Shown here in pieces: positions 9,977-21,460 of a DNA stretch of 64,000 bases (position 1 is its first letter; each line of letters opens with the position of its first letter). The notes beneath the pieces are model-generated. The model saw only the letters and a list, made by a program, of their open reading frames with translations. It was not told the origin of the DNA and did no database searches. Position numbers and translations under genes: made by a program. Source of the DNA: Palaemon carinicauda (lineage: Eukaryota; Arthropoda; Malacostraca; Decapoda; Palaemonidae); the NCBI RefSeq assembly GCF_036898095.1, contig NC_090768.1, positions 43,721,991 to 43,785,990 on the forward strand. Reading direction: 5' to 3'.

Positions 9977-12026
9977 GACAGGCAATCCTCCCATTTGCCC
10001 ACCTGTGGGGGGGATGCCTGCAAAGCCGCTGGCAGAGGTGGCTTCACCACGGGGCCGAACCCTGGATGGTCGAGGTGATTCGTTCAGGGTATCGTATCCC
10101 GTTCACGCTCCACTGACTCGAGTGACGATTCCATTGAACTCCTGTGCGAAGGGATCCGTACCGGAGTTTGCCCTCAGGGCAGAAGTCCAGCCCATGTTGG
10201 AGAAGGACGCTCTCCAGGAGGTCCTCGACGGGTCCCCAGGCTTCTACAGTCGACTTTTTCTTGTGAAAAAGGCGTCTGGAGGCTGGAGACCAGTTGTTGA
10301 CTAATCGGCCCTGAACAGGTTTGTCGAACAGACACCTTTCAGGATGGAGACGGCCGACAGAGTCAGACAAGCGATAAGACCCCAGGATTTCATGTGCTCT
10401 CTAGATCTGAAGGACGCATACTTCCAGATCCCAATTCACCCGTCTTCCAGGAAGTATCTGATATTCATGTTCAATCGGAAGCATTACCAGTTCAGGGTAC
10501 TGTGTTTCAGTCTTTCCACAGCACCCCAGGTATTCATGAGAGTATTCGCCCTAGTATCATCTTGGGCTCACAGAGTCGGCATCCGTTTCCTACGATACTT
10601 GGACGACTGGCTGATTCTGGCAGACTCGGAGGCGGCCTTTCTCTGCCACCGAGACGAGCTTTTAAGGTTTTGCCAGGATCTGGTGATCGTGGTAAACCTT
10701 GAGAAGTCTCAACTGCTTCCCTCTCAAGAACTGGTATACCTAGGCATGGGATTAGACACCCTAAGGCACAAAGCGTTTCCATCAGACGAAAGGATCCAGA
10801 GACTGAGGGAGATAGCACAGGTCTTCCTCAGTCGGGAAGAGCTCCCGGCGCAGCAGTCTTGGCTTCGCCTTCTCAGTCACCTCTCTTCCCTGACCCGACT
10901 GGTCCCCAACAGTTGCCTCAGGATGAGATCCCTCCAGTGGCGACTAAAATCCCAGTGGAACCAGCACTCCGATTCCCGGGATCACCTAATCCGCATAGGG
11001 CTAGAGGAACAGTCGGACCTCAGGTGGTGGCTGCCGGAGCCGAACCTCTTCAAAGGGGTCGATCTTCTCTTCTCTTTTCCGGAATTGATGCTTTTTTCGG
11101 ATGCATCAAAAGAAGGGTGGGGGGCTCACATGCTGCACCATTACATCTCCGGTCAATGGTCCGAATCAGAAAGGTACCACCACATAAATCTCTTTGAGAT
11201 GAGGGCAGCTTTTCAAGCCCTCAAAGAGTTCCACCAGGTCCTGGCGGGGTACTCCGTGGTGCTGATGAGCGACAACACAACGGTAGTAGCTTATCTAAGC
11301 AAAAGGGGTGGTACATTTTTGCAGCAGCTGTGCCATCTTGCAGTAGAGATACTCAGATGGGCAGAGGACAATTCGGTGACTCTATCAGCTCGCTTCATTC
11401 CGGACAAGCAGAATGTGCTAGCAGACAAGCTGAGCAGAGCGACTCAGATAGTTGGCACCGAGTGGTCTTTGAATCTTCTGATACCCAACAAAGTCCTGAC
11501 TTTGTGGGGTTCCCTGACTGTGGATCAGTTCGCAACGGCCCGGAATTTCAGGCTCCCGTTGTACTGCTCCCCAGTTCCGGATCCCCAAGCTCTTTGGCAA
11601 GATGCTTTTCAACAACGGTGGATAAACCTGGACGTTTACGAGTTTCCCCCGTTCTGTCTGATGAGAAAAGTCCTCAACCAGGTACGAGCAAGCAACAACT
11701 TGCAAATTACCCTCATAGCTCCGCTATGGCATCACGCAGATTGGTTCCCGGACCTTCTGCATCTCCTCACAGAGATCCCGAGGGAGCTTCCTCCACAGCA
11801 CGACCTTCTCAAACAACCACATGTCAACATCTTCCACAGAGCTGTAGCCTCGCTTCGACTTCACGCCTCCTTACACAGAGAGGCTTTTCGCAACCGGTTG
11901 CGAAAAGAATGGCTGGACACCTCAGGAGATCCACAGAGGCAGTCTACCAGGCAAAGTGGTCAGTTTTCTGTGGTTGGTGTCGTGGATGGGGTATCTCTCA
12001 CCTCGATGCCTCTGTTCCAACTATAG
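9921..12026 (+). pseudogene. RT/RNase H ORF of DIRS A with one internal stop
   Basis: One frame from 9921 to 12026 is broken only by a TAA at 10302-10304, inside GGWRPVVD. Reverse transcriptase motifs follow in order: SLDLKDAYFQIPIHP (motif A), FSLSTAPQVF (B) and RYLDDWLIL (C). The RNase H shows FSDASKEGWG, FEMRAAF, MSDNTT and NVLADKLSR. A post-RNase H block characteristic of DIRS follows: DQFATARN, CSPVPDPQAL and YEFPPF, the last resembling the (N/D)PPF signature of the methyltransferase-like domain. The product would copy the RNA genome into DNA. The single nonsense change implies a fairly limited period of decay for this ORF. Confidence 0.88.
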
Positions 12027-12886
12027 CGGAGTTTTTTGTATACCTTCAGGAAGAAATGCTTCTCTTGGTCTCGGCAGTCAAAGCTACCGCTCAGCCTTGA
12101 GTCTCGCCTTTAGACTGAAAGGAGTCCATATTTCCTCCTCGTTGGAACTTTCTTTGCTCATACTCAGTTACGAGTTTACTTGTCCCCAGGCAGAGCTAAG
12201 ACCTCCCCCTTGGAATGTGGTTTGGGTCCTCAGGTCTCTGAAGGGCTTCCCCTGTGAACCACTACGCCAGGCCTCAGATCGCCACCTCACGTGGAAGACG
12301 GTGTTCCTGCTCGCTCTGGTTTGGCCAAGAGAGTCAGTGAACTTCATGGTCTATCTGCTGATGTCTCCCACTCTAGGAGAAGGGGGGAAGTAATCCTCAA
12401 CTACGACCCTGAGTTTGTAGCTAAGACTCAAAATCCGGATGTGCCGGACTCAAGGTTCGGCCCATTTCGTATAGAGAGTCTTCGTTCTGTAACCGAAGAT
12501 CCAGACCAACTGTTACTATATCCAGTGAGGAGTCTGAGGTGTTATTTAAAAAGAATAGCAAAAGCTCGCCCCCGTGTACAAGCACTTTTTGTCAGCATGA
12601 GGAGGGTCACGAGGAATACTATTTCCTCCTGGATAAGGAAAGTACAGTAATCGAATATGCTCTATTTCCAGATCCTCCTCTGTCCAACCGACCCAGATCT
12701 TATGACGTCAGAGGCATTGCAATGTCTCTGGCGTTCAAGAAAAATTTTTCTGTGGCACAGGTATTGCAAGCGGGCGTATGGAAGCGTCAGACGACCTTCA
12801 CAGCCCACTACCTGAAAGACGTAACCCACAGGAGCATGGAAACCTTCTCCATTGGTCCTGTGGTGGCCGCACAACAAGTGATCTAA
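11815..12886 (+). pseudogene. Tyrosine recombinase of DIRS A, frameshifted
   Basis: The recombinase overlaps the RT end in the -1 frame, with the DIRS-like N-terminal segment STEAVYQAKWSVFCGWC. Frame changes occur near 12100, 12300 and 12640. The catalytic arginine is visible in LAKRVSELHGLS near 12320. The HxxR box reads YDVRGIAMSLAF, so the first catalytic His is Tyr. The nucleophile region is HYLKDV. Together with the frameshifts, the His-to-Tyr change means this copy cannot integrate by itself. Confidence 0.8.
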
Positions 12887-13349
12887 TGCCTCAGGCTCCT
12901 TGATGGACAAGTAGCAGAGGGTTGAGGGCTGAGGTTACCCGGGTTAGTCTAGGGTGAATGAAAAGAATGTCTATCTCACTTCTTTCTTTCTCCTTCTCCC
13001 TCCCTGGGGAAATAGGTCCGCAAGACCGAAGCATAGCTAACCTCACCCCTCTGCAGGTAAGAATAATTTCCCTTGTGCATCCTGGGTATGAATGCTTTGT
13101 TACGTCACCAATACCCCTTGAGGGAGGGTATTGGATATGTCTTAGAATCCTCGAGTTCCTACGGGAAGACAAGCCACGAGTCTCTCTCACACAAGCTTCT
13201 GCAGGCTGCTATCAGTGAGTTACCTTGTAACTACTTTGATTTTAGTGAGGGTAGGGTTCCCTCTACTATCGATCACAGATCAAAATAGAGAGGACCCCGG
13301 GTCATGACCAAGGCCAGTTGGTAAGGACTTCCTCCCTCCTAAGAGTAAG

Positions 13350-13695
13350 TCACCCTAATAAATAGTGAAGGTTTGTATCTGTATCGGAACAAAAAACATT
13401 TGGAAATTTGTATTTTTTCTAACATACAAACCTGGAGCTATTTATACAAATTGGCCCACCACCCTGTCCCCCTAGAAGTCCTGCCAGAAAGCAAAAGTGG
13501 TTACTCAACCGACAGGTGTGAGTGAGCGGGGTAGCTAGTCTACCTCAACCCCCTCCCGCTAACTAGCGGATGGGGTAATTATCCCTCACTAAAATTGTCT
13601 TGGCTGGTTTTCAGCGTTGCCGAAAGTAATACCCTAATAAATATCTCCAGGTTTGTATGTTAGGAAAAATACAAATTATTTCCAAATTTGTTATT
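13350..13695 (+). repeat. Internal complementary region and right terminal repeat of DIRS A
   Basis: Bases 13350-13445 are complementary to the right terminus followed by the left terminus, with the junction near ggaacaaaaaacatttgg. This is the circle-junction-like segment of DIRS elements. Bases 13492-13695 are the inverted copy of 7249-7437. Confidence 0.8.
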
Positions 13696-14051
13696 TTTAA
13701 ACTTCTATAGTTACATACAATTGAAATTGCCTCAAATTTGATTTTACAATTTGAGGGCTGAGTACGTGTACTGCAAGTTCCTTTGTCATTCTTCAAAAAT
13801 TTTAGAAAGTGTTTATTTAGGTAATAACCACTGTTACTACTTCCAATCTATTATGAAACATCAACTTTTCCAGTCATTGACATAATAAACCCACAGTGTT
13901 TATGAATTAAGAAGTGTTAGTTTTTCAAGAAAGTAATTGCAATGTTCTTGTGTGATGTTCAAGATGTACATTCTAGTACTGAGTGATGAAAAGAATACAG
14001 TGAGGATCTCCGAATGATCGTGTGAATTATATGTAAATATTCTTCTTTCAG

Positions 14052-14232
14052 GTATTGATTTCAAAATTCGAACTATTGAACTGGACTCCAAAAAAATAAA
14101 ACTGCAGATATGGGACACCGCTGGTCAGGAACGTTTCCGAACAATTACAACAGCTTATTACCGAGGGGCAATGGGAATCATGCTAGTATACGATATAACC
14201 AATGAGAAGAGCTTTGACAACATAAAAAATTG
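14052..14232 (+). CDS. Rab8: Rab8-type small GTPase, exon 2
   Basis: The acceptor is tcttctttcag|GT and the donor TG|GTGAGT. The 181-base exon continues phase 1 from exon 1 and ends in phase 2. It encodes [12 protein letters not shown] (end of switch I and effector strand), the G3 box WDTAGQE, switch [17 protein letters not shown], and [16 protein letters not shown]. These are hallmark Rab8/Rab10 sequences with no changes at nucleotide-contact residues. Confidence 0.95.
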
Positions 14233-14343
14233 GTGAGTAATTCTTTGTGAAAATTTTTTTATATTATTTGTTGGTTGCTGTATAAGCAGTCATATGTTGT
14301 GCTGTATAATCTAATAGCTTATGTGCAATAATTTTATTAAAGG

Positions 14344-14665
14344 TTTAAAAGCCGCTCATGAATGGTAGAGGCAATGGAGAGTGACATGGCCCTGGCAAGC
14401 AGGACAATTACCTAGAGACTGACCATATATCATATGATCAGCACCCAAGCCCTCTCTCTGCCTAAGCCAGGACCAGGGAGGTCCAGGTAATGGCTACTGA
14501 TGATTCAGCAGATAGGACTATAGGCTCCCCCAAAACCCCATCCTTAGCTCACAAGGATAGAAAGGTTGCAGATGCTAAAGGAACTAACGAGTTTGAATGG
14601 GACTCGAACCCTCGTCTGGCGATCACCAGGCAGAGACCTAACTAATAAGGCCACAAAAACCCTAC
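14344..14665 (-). repeat. tRNA-derived SINE
   Basis: On the minus strand the head holds RNA polymerase III boxes. The B box GGTTCGAGTCC is at 14600-14610 and matches the consensus exactly. An A-box-like TGGCCTTATTAGTTAGGT lies at 14636-14653, 25 bases away. A 240-base body follows and ends at gccgctcatgaatgg near 14350. It sits in intron 2, antisense to Rab8. It is a SINE rather than a tRNA gene because the acceptor stem does not pair and the body continues far beyond a tRNA length. Confidence 0.8.
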
Positions 14666-14670
14666 TATAG

Positions 14671-16453
14671 TATTTCCTATTTATGTTTGCTCCTACACGA
14701 ACACAAGCCCTCATCTTTTAATAGGAGTGTGTTTTCAGTTAGGCTGGAGGTAGCTGTAAAAAATTTAACAAGGTGTTGGTAGTTAATGGCAGCTGGCCTT
14801 GGAGCCCCACCCCTTAGTCAGTACCCTGAGATATCAATTTATTTTCAGCTATTTTAATCTTTTGTTTTTTTAAGATAATTTTAGACATTTTATTATATAC
14901 AAGGAAAATGAGAAAAAAGTTTTCGCAGTTTTTCTGATAACGGTAGCTGACTGACAATTGTCTGTGTAACCTTCTGATATACTGTACAATTCTTCCTGTT
15001 GAATAGCAATCCTAGTACTGTTTATTCCCTTGCGAGTTTGGACTGGTTATTACGCTGTCATTATAACTGAGGAAGTTGGCTTTCCTGGGACATTGTAACA
15101 TACTGTCAATAGAAAGAGAACTGCCAGTTACTCCTTCACCTCCAGTGTACCATCGCCTCTTCACATTACCAGTTGGTAGGAATGGGCTCTGCCCTTCTTT
15201 TCTCTTTTATGGCTGAAATATTCTTAGTTCTAGAAGACCAATCGATAGTTGCAAATATGTGACTCCTACCATTTCACTCCCCATGTGAGAGATAACGTTG
15301 TTCTTAGAGTCCCAGTGATTCCCTTCACCGAAGAAGAAGAATAAGAAGTTAGTGTGCTTCTATGCGCGATCATCTCGCAACCATATGGGTATGTGCTACT
15401 ACATGTGGAAGGATATATATCTTCAGCATGCCCTCATATGTTCACACCCTAGAAAGCTCTCTTACAGGAGCACATCTACAACTGTTTGTGTGCACTCTAA
15501 CTTATACTCTCACCCTTTCTGAGAGTGCTCATTTGCCTTCTAATATGGCCAGAAGTTTGATAGCTTAATGTGTGCTTGTGAGATTCGGGAGAAGTGAAAA
15601 TAAAAATACAAATTCGTACTGGGAACATTCCTTCCCTGGAAATGCGAGTAGGTATGCTGTATAGGTGCTCATGTACCGATCATCTGTGCTCACAAGAACA
15701 TGAGTGCTCACTACCGGTAGTAATACTGTTTAAGGACCTTGCCCCTACTTGGACGATCCCTCTCTTGCCTTCAGGAGGAGGGGAAAGATGAGTACTGAGT
15801 TGCCCCTTCGGGAACAAACATAAGTATTGAGGGCTCCCTGGCAAGTATCATGGTAACATTTCCAGATTGACAAAGGCCATGCCTTCCAAGACTTCCTTCG
15901 TCGACGAGAAGCCTCACGGCCGCGTCCCCCTTAGCTATCTTACTTATAGTTCCTGAAAAGTAAGGTTAAAAACCAGTGCGTTCCTTATCTTCGTGTTGGG
16001 TGACAGCAGGAATACGGGGCTATCTACCCTAGTAGTTGCATGACAAACTCCGCCGTGAGTACACCTCTCCAAGATTCTACTGTCCACAGATATAGTTGAG
16101 GAGGATTGAGATGCCTAACTGAGTCTTCTCCTGTGTAAAGGATATGATGTATGGTTCCCAGCCTATGGTTCTCTTTTGAGAACAAAATCCTATGGTTAAG
16201 TTTTGTAAGTCGGGAAATGTGAATCCATTATCTCAAACTATTATACTGTATATGGGCAAGAGTTTAACTTTGTGTAAATAGCCCTAAAGAGTAACTGTTG
16301 AGTAGGTTGTGAAGAATCATTTAATCAAGAACTTTTTTAATCACTTCATGCCAGAAATATTTTGCAGTCTAATTGATCATAAATAGAATCTCATAAAATC
16401 AATTGTGTAAGTTCACCGATTCAGTAATTAACTTGGGTTATTTGGAACAGGAG
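14671..16453 (+). other. Rab8 intron 2 sequence, no gene recognised
   Basis: Between the SINE and DIRS B. The part from about 15100 to 16150 is more GC-rich than its surroundings and may be an old unclassified repeat. Short open frames there (15362, 15594) match nothing I recognise. Confidence 0.4.
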
Positions 16454-16624
16454 TTTTCAATATTAAACTTACCCGATAATCATGTAGCTGTCAACTCCGT
16501 TGCCCGACAGAATTCTATGGAGGGATACGCCAGCTATCACAATACTAGAAGGGGGTGTATTTACCAGCGCCACCTTTGGCCAGGTACTCAAGTACTTCTT
16601 GTTGACACCTCCTCAATTATTCCT
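16454..16624 (+). repeat. Left inverted terminal repeat of DIRS B
   Basis: It begins ttttcaatattaaacttacc and matches the reverse complement of 23002-23196 almost perfectly through acacctcctcaattattcctc. The copies hardly differ, which suggests the terminal repeats were renewed together at the last transposition. Confidence 0.88.
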
Positions 16625-17412
16625 CTGTCGTGCTTCCGGCAAGACGTTCTGGGATACGCTTATGTTCTTGGAGTATTTTCACGACTTTGGTGAAGTATTT
16701 CTCTTTGATTTCGGCTGTCGCTTTACTGGAAACTTCTATATTAGCTTAGTTAGCTTTTGGAATTAATTTGATTAATTATGGTGACGAAGAGAGTATGAAC
16801 TCTCGTTCACCTTTCAATGGCCGACCCTTCCCTTAAACGGAAGTGTTGGTGTCTAAGAGAGTATAGACTCTCTTTCTTAATTTTGCTTAACAAAAGTTAT
16901 AGATTTATTTTATACCTCTCCGCCTCTTATAGGCCTCTTCGATTAACTTCCTTTTATTATAAACTTATTAAAATTAATTTTTATATTTGTTTATATTCGA
17001 CCTTCCTAATAGTAGGCGGTCTTTTCTTGGTACCGAAGTTAATTAACATTGAGCCCGTCATTTCGGTTTTACCTGTTAACATATTATGCTATTTCCGCCA
17101 CAGAGTTTGAAAGAATTTCTTTGATAGTCTCGTACTGTTTTCAAAGTTGAACTAACGTTTTGTTTTGTCTCTGCAGTTGTTGACGTTCAGAACGTTCAAC
17201 TTGCACTCTGTCGTTGCGATAGAGAAAGAATGTTCACGGTTTCACGTTGCAGTAAGAGTAACCGTGTCTAGCGTTTTGTTCATTCTTTCTTAACTTAATG
17301 GTTTTGATCCTAATAAGGAACTTTTCATTTTGGGAAATATTTCAGTTTTTTCCTTTAACAATAATATGTTTTTACGATATATATGATTGGGCTCTTCTCT
17401 CAGGATCTAAGT

Positions 17413-17413
<1 letters not shown>

Positions 17414-17447
<34 letters not shown>
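17414..17447 (+). repeat. GA microsatellite in the leader of DIRS B
   Basis: A pure (GA)n tract followed by gatagagacggagggagaaag. The same purine tract occupies the same place in D (43102-43150), so it is part of the B/D element rather than a later expansion. Confidence 0.9.
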
Positions 17448-17453
<6 letters not shown>

Positions 17454-18253
17454 CGGAGGGAGAAAGAGGAAGATAAACGTTTCATTCAAGCCTGCCAGGC
17501 GTACGAGTAACGTCGTTATCGTTTTTGCTCTTCTCCCTAGTCTCTTTAGGGGAAGAAACTAAACGTTTCTAGAGTGATCTAGTGTTTAGTCTCTTTCCAG
17601 CCACTGAATTATCTTTCATTAGATTTTTCTGTTACATTGTAATTCTGTTTTCGCAATTACTAACTTTTGAGAAAGGATAGAATTGCGTGTTTCAGGTACA
17701 AACCACTTAAAGTTTCGAGTTCAGTGAAATAAGTGCAAACAGAAATCAAAGTGATAAGTGATTAGCGCAAAGTATGTCAGTGTTGTGCGTGAGGGTACTT
17801 CTGTGCGCGCCAGTCGTCCTCCCAGTCCGGGACCTCTTGCAAGCTCCCAAGCCCAGGGGAGAAGCAATGTCGAAGGGCATAAGGGTTCAGCAGGCCTTGA
17901 TCGGCGCACAGAAGTATCCTCGGTGGTTGTGGGCGTGTCTTACCGAGACCGTCACTCCCACCCGCAGACGATTGAGCCCTTATTTTGCTCGTCTGCAGAA
18001 GAGATTTAGGGGAGAAAATAAAGGCAGAGTAACGCTGGTCTCAGGTCTCAAGACCTCTTAAACGTAAAGTCCAGACCTATGCCAGACGTACGAAGTTAAA
18101 GTTCAACAACCCGGATGCAGTCATTGGGTTAGCTCTGACTCTCCTCAGTCATCAGTTGAATGCACTCCGCCTAAGAGGAGTAAGGTTCTGCTGCAACAGA
18201 TCTCTGCTGTTAAGGCTTTACCTCAGCAGACCTTAGTGTCTGCCGACCCCAAG

Positions 18254-18555
18254 TTGACTCTACTGCAGTCCATGCAGTCACAACTTTCGGTCTTGATGCG
18301 TGAGTGTCGGGCTGAGAGTGTTGCGCCTCCGCCTCCGCCTACACTCCCTCCGCCTACGCTCGCTCCGCCTGATCGCAGTACCACCTGCCAGGCGTACGAT
18401 GTTGTGGACTCTACTTCAGTCCATGCAAGCACAGCTTTCGGACTTGATGCGTGAGTGTCGGGCTGAGAGTGTTGCGCCTCCGCCTCCGCCTACACTCCCT
18501 CCGCCTACGCTCGCTCCGCCTGATCGCAGTACCACCTGCCAGGCGTACGATGTTG
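18254..18555 (+). repeat. Tandem duplication of 151 bases in gag of DIRS B
   Basis: The segment from about 18256 to 18406 is repeated from 18407, each copy carrying ctttcgg.cttgatgcgtga, gcgcctccgcctccgcctac and gccaggcgtacgatgttg. The unit is not a multiple of three, so it shifts frame. Confidence 0.8.
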
Positions 18556-19349
18556 AGCCACGTGCTGAGTTTGCTGTTCCCAGTGGTGTTCAGCCTCCGC
18601 CTTCCTTAAGGCAACCTTTACAATGGGATCAGGAGGATTATACCTCTCTTCCTCCGCCTCCACTTGCTGCTCCACCAGTGATGCAACACTCGGTTGAGGT
18701 ACAACAACCTCTCCCGTCCATGAGTCAGTCTCCTCAGCTCTCGCTGCAGCGAGCTCAACCCTCCACAAGGCAAGCACCACAACACCTTAGCCTTGCGCCT
18801 CAGGAGCCTCAGCTTGCGAGACATTTACCTTGTTCTGCACAGCCTCTTCCTCATCGCGCTCCGCTCACACCTCAGGAACTGGAACTTGCTACTCCGCTTC
18901 CGCCAACCGCTCAGCAAGCGCAACCCTTGGGTTCAACCACTCATGCTAGGAGTCAGCCTCCTCCACCCATGCGCCTTCCTTCTGCTTGTCTTTTATTCAG
19001 CCTTTGCAGACTGAGCCTCAGGTGTTCCTTCAACAGAGTCTTGAAGAGGAAACCACAACTATTGTTGTTCCAGCTCGTTCTGACTCTGCTGTTCAGCATA
19101 CCTTACCTCCATTTTCAAACCATATGATAATGGAGGTTATTTGTATTACTTATAAAAATATATTTGTATTCCTTGCAATATATTTTTAACAAGATCGCAA
19201 AATATGGCAAAAATATGAATCATGAGTTATGAATGTAAGGTAAATATTATGTTGATATTAAAACCCATGCAAGCATGCATAAAGCACTCTAGCACTGGTC
19301 ATGGAATTTCTGAGAAAGGTTAAACGCCATGCACACACTCTGCTTTCCT

Positions 19350-19570
19350 TACAGCAGGCTCTGCTTACAGCAGGCTCTGCTTACTACATGCTCTGCATAC
19401 AGCATGCTCTGCATACAGCATGCTCTGCATTCAGCATGCTCTGCATACAACATGCTCTGCATACAGCATGCTCTGCATTCAGCATGCTCTGCATACAACA
19501 TGCTCTACATACAGCATGCTCTGCATACAGCATACTCTGCATACATCATGCTCTGCATACCTTACCGCAT
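19350..19570 (+). repeat. Minisatellite of 16-base units
   Basis: About 13 tandem units of ctctgcatacagcatg. Units vary at two positions, and the three-unit pattern (catacag, cattcag, catacaa) recurs, giving a 48-base higher-order repeat. Because 16 is not divisible by three, all three frames encode the same 16-residue period, which produces spurious long open frames. Confidence 0.9.
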
Positions 19571-20169
19571 GCTTCTCAGTCACACATCTTTGGTTGTTGC
19601 CAACTCACTAGACTGTCAAGCAGTTTCATAACGTTGCCTTCTAGTCTGCTGCTTTTGCACCAGTGAACCCTCACTGAGAGAACTTAGCTTTTCTAGGATA
19701 TGGTCCCTGTAGATGAGAAAGTTCTTTTCTCCCTCCTTCTGATATTCCCTTGAGGACTCTGTCATTTGGAGGGAGCCTTTAGCTGCATAACCTCTTATGG
19801 ACTTTTATTTAAGCATAACATGCTTCCAGGGAAGGTAATGGTTCCACTTCAGTCGCTAATCCCGTCTGTTACCACACCTGCTCCCATAGACCTTGAGCTG
19901 TGTTGCATGACATGCAGTCCAAGCTTAGTCCTTGTTAGAGGATTTTTTGTTTACGGAGTCAATGTGTCACGGGGAAGACGTTCAACAACCAACAGAAGTG
20001 ACTTGTTGTGACGCAGTGCGGCAACCTCAGCAACCCGATAAGGAGTTGTCTGTACGACCCAGACAGTCTAGACAGATTCGGGTTGTCACTGTACTTCCTC
20101 GCTTGCCCATGATTGACAGTTCACAGACTGTGCAGCAGTATCATGATCTTGTGTCCGGCTCCGTCAGAC

Positions 20170-21460
20170 GACTGGCTTTTAAGAGCTCCCACAAGTCGTC
20201 GCTGTCTGGAGATTTTCAATGGACTATGGATCTGACCAAGGAACTGGGCCTCCTGGTCAATTTTGAGGAGTCTCAGCTCGTTCCATCCCAGACCATTGTC
20301 TCCTTGGGTATGGATCTTCAGAGTCGAGCTTTTCGGACTTTTCCGTCGGCCCCAAGGATCTTCCAAGCCCTAGAATGCATCCAGAGCATGCTGAGAAGGA
20401 ACCGATGCTCAGTCAGGTAGTGGATGAGTCTAACAGGGACACTTTCATCGCTGGCCCTGTTCATCGTGTTAGGGAGACTCCACCTCCCCCCCTTCAGTAT
20501 CATCTAGCTGCTCACTGGATAAAGGACATGACGCTAGAGACGGTCTCAGTTCCTGTTTCCGAAGAGAGGAGGTCTTCTCTCGCGTGGTGTAAGAACAGCT
20601 TTCTTCTCAAGGAAGTCTACCTTTGGCTGTTCAGAAACACGACCGCCGTCTCCTCTCGGACGCATCAGACACGGGCTGGGGTGCGACTTTGGACGGACAA
20701 GAATGCTCGGGAACATGGAATCAGGAGCAAAGGACACTTCACATCATTTGCAAGAAGTTGTTGGCGGTTATTCTGGCCTTGATAAACTTCAAGTCCCTCC
20801 AGCTTAACAAAGTGGTGGAGGTGGACTCTGACAACACCACAGCCCTGGCTTACATCTTCAAGCAGGGAGGGACTCTTTCGTGGAAGTTGCTCTAGATCGC
20901 AAGGGACCTACTCATCTGGTCTTAAGATCGAAAGCTAACTGGTAACGAGGTTCATTCAGGGCGGTATGAATGTCATGGCAGATCACCTCAGACGGAAGGG
21001 TCAGGTCATCCCCACAGAGTGGACCCTTCTCAAGAATGTTTGCAACAGACTTTGGGCCCTGTGGGGTCAGCCAACCATAGATCTGTTCACTACCTCGATA
21101 ACCTAGAGACTCCTGTTGTATTGTTCTCCGATTCCAGACCCAGCAGCAGTTCACGTGGACGCTTTTCTGCTGGATTGGTTCCATCTCGACCTGTATGCAT
21201 TCCCGCCGTTCAAGATTGTCAACAGGGTACTTCAGAAGTTCTCCTCTCACAGGGACACGGCTGACGTTGGTTGGCTCCGCTCTGGTCCGCGAGAGAATGG
21301 TTCTTAGAGGTACTGCAATGGCTGGTCGACATTCCCAGGACTCTTCCTCTAGGAGTGAACCTTCTAAGTCTACCTCACGTAAAGAAGGTACACCCAATCC
21401 TCCACGCTCTTCGTCTGACTGCCTTCAGACTTTCGAAAGACTCTCAAGAGCTAGGGGCTT
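20170..21460 (+). pseudogene. RT thumb, RNase H and methyltransferase-like remnant of DIRS B
   Basis: Sequence picks up just after the RT YLDD region (cgactggcttttaagagctcc corresponds to the bases coding DDWLLRAP in E). It continues WTMDLTKELGLLVNFE, LHLPPLQYHLAAHW, then the RNase H (VEVDSDNTTALAY, NVMADHL) and LYAFPPFKIVN. Several frame changes and stops interrupt it. The catalytic palm with motifs A, B and C is missing, so no polymerase can be made. Confidence 0.78.

Larger units (their letters stand above)
7249..13695 (+). mobile_element. DIRS-type retrotransposon A, decayed
   Basis: A 6.4-kb element in Rab8 intron 1 with inverted terminal repeats and an internal complementary region at the right. 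It has a gag-like region, an RT/RNase H ORF and a tyrosine-recombinase region in the DIRS order. All genes are on the + strand. It is the most divergent of the five copies: the protein sequences align only by motif to elements C and E, and the terminal sequences differ. In-frame stops and frameshifts in every gene mark it as dead. Ends are placed where the internal complementary region predicts the joined termini (ttgttcc on the left, ccaaatttg on the right), so they may be off by a few bases. Confidence 0.85.
16817..20170 (+). pseudogene. Gag-like region of DIRS B, rearranged and broken
   Basis: A start equivalent to the gag ATG is at 16817 (MADPSLKRKC), but the frame leaves gag at once and about 0.9 kb of non-coding DNA follows. 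Gag-related sequence resumes near 17780 (SRPPSPGPLASSQAQGRSN, the same words as in E). It is interrupted at about 19130-19600 by AT-rich DNA and a minisatellite. Near 19830 it jumps from the 3' part of gag back to an earlier gag segment (VTTPAPIDLELCC against ITPSVAAPTTVDPKW in E), then runs into RT sequence near 20170. D shows the same jump. Confidence 0.7.

Noticed and set aside
14344..14665. A tRNA gene
   Set aside because: A and B boxes are present but no acceptor stem or cloverleaf; the long body marks a SINE.
15362..15791. Two short open frames as genes
   Set aside because: No recognisable domain, no splice support, and a likely old repeat context.
19301..19666. Long open frames rich in MLCIQHALHTACSA
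   Set aside because: They are produced by a 16-base minisatellite open in all three frames, not by a gene.
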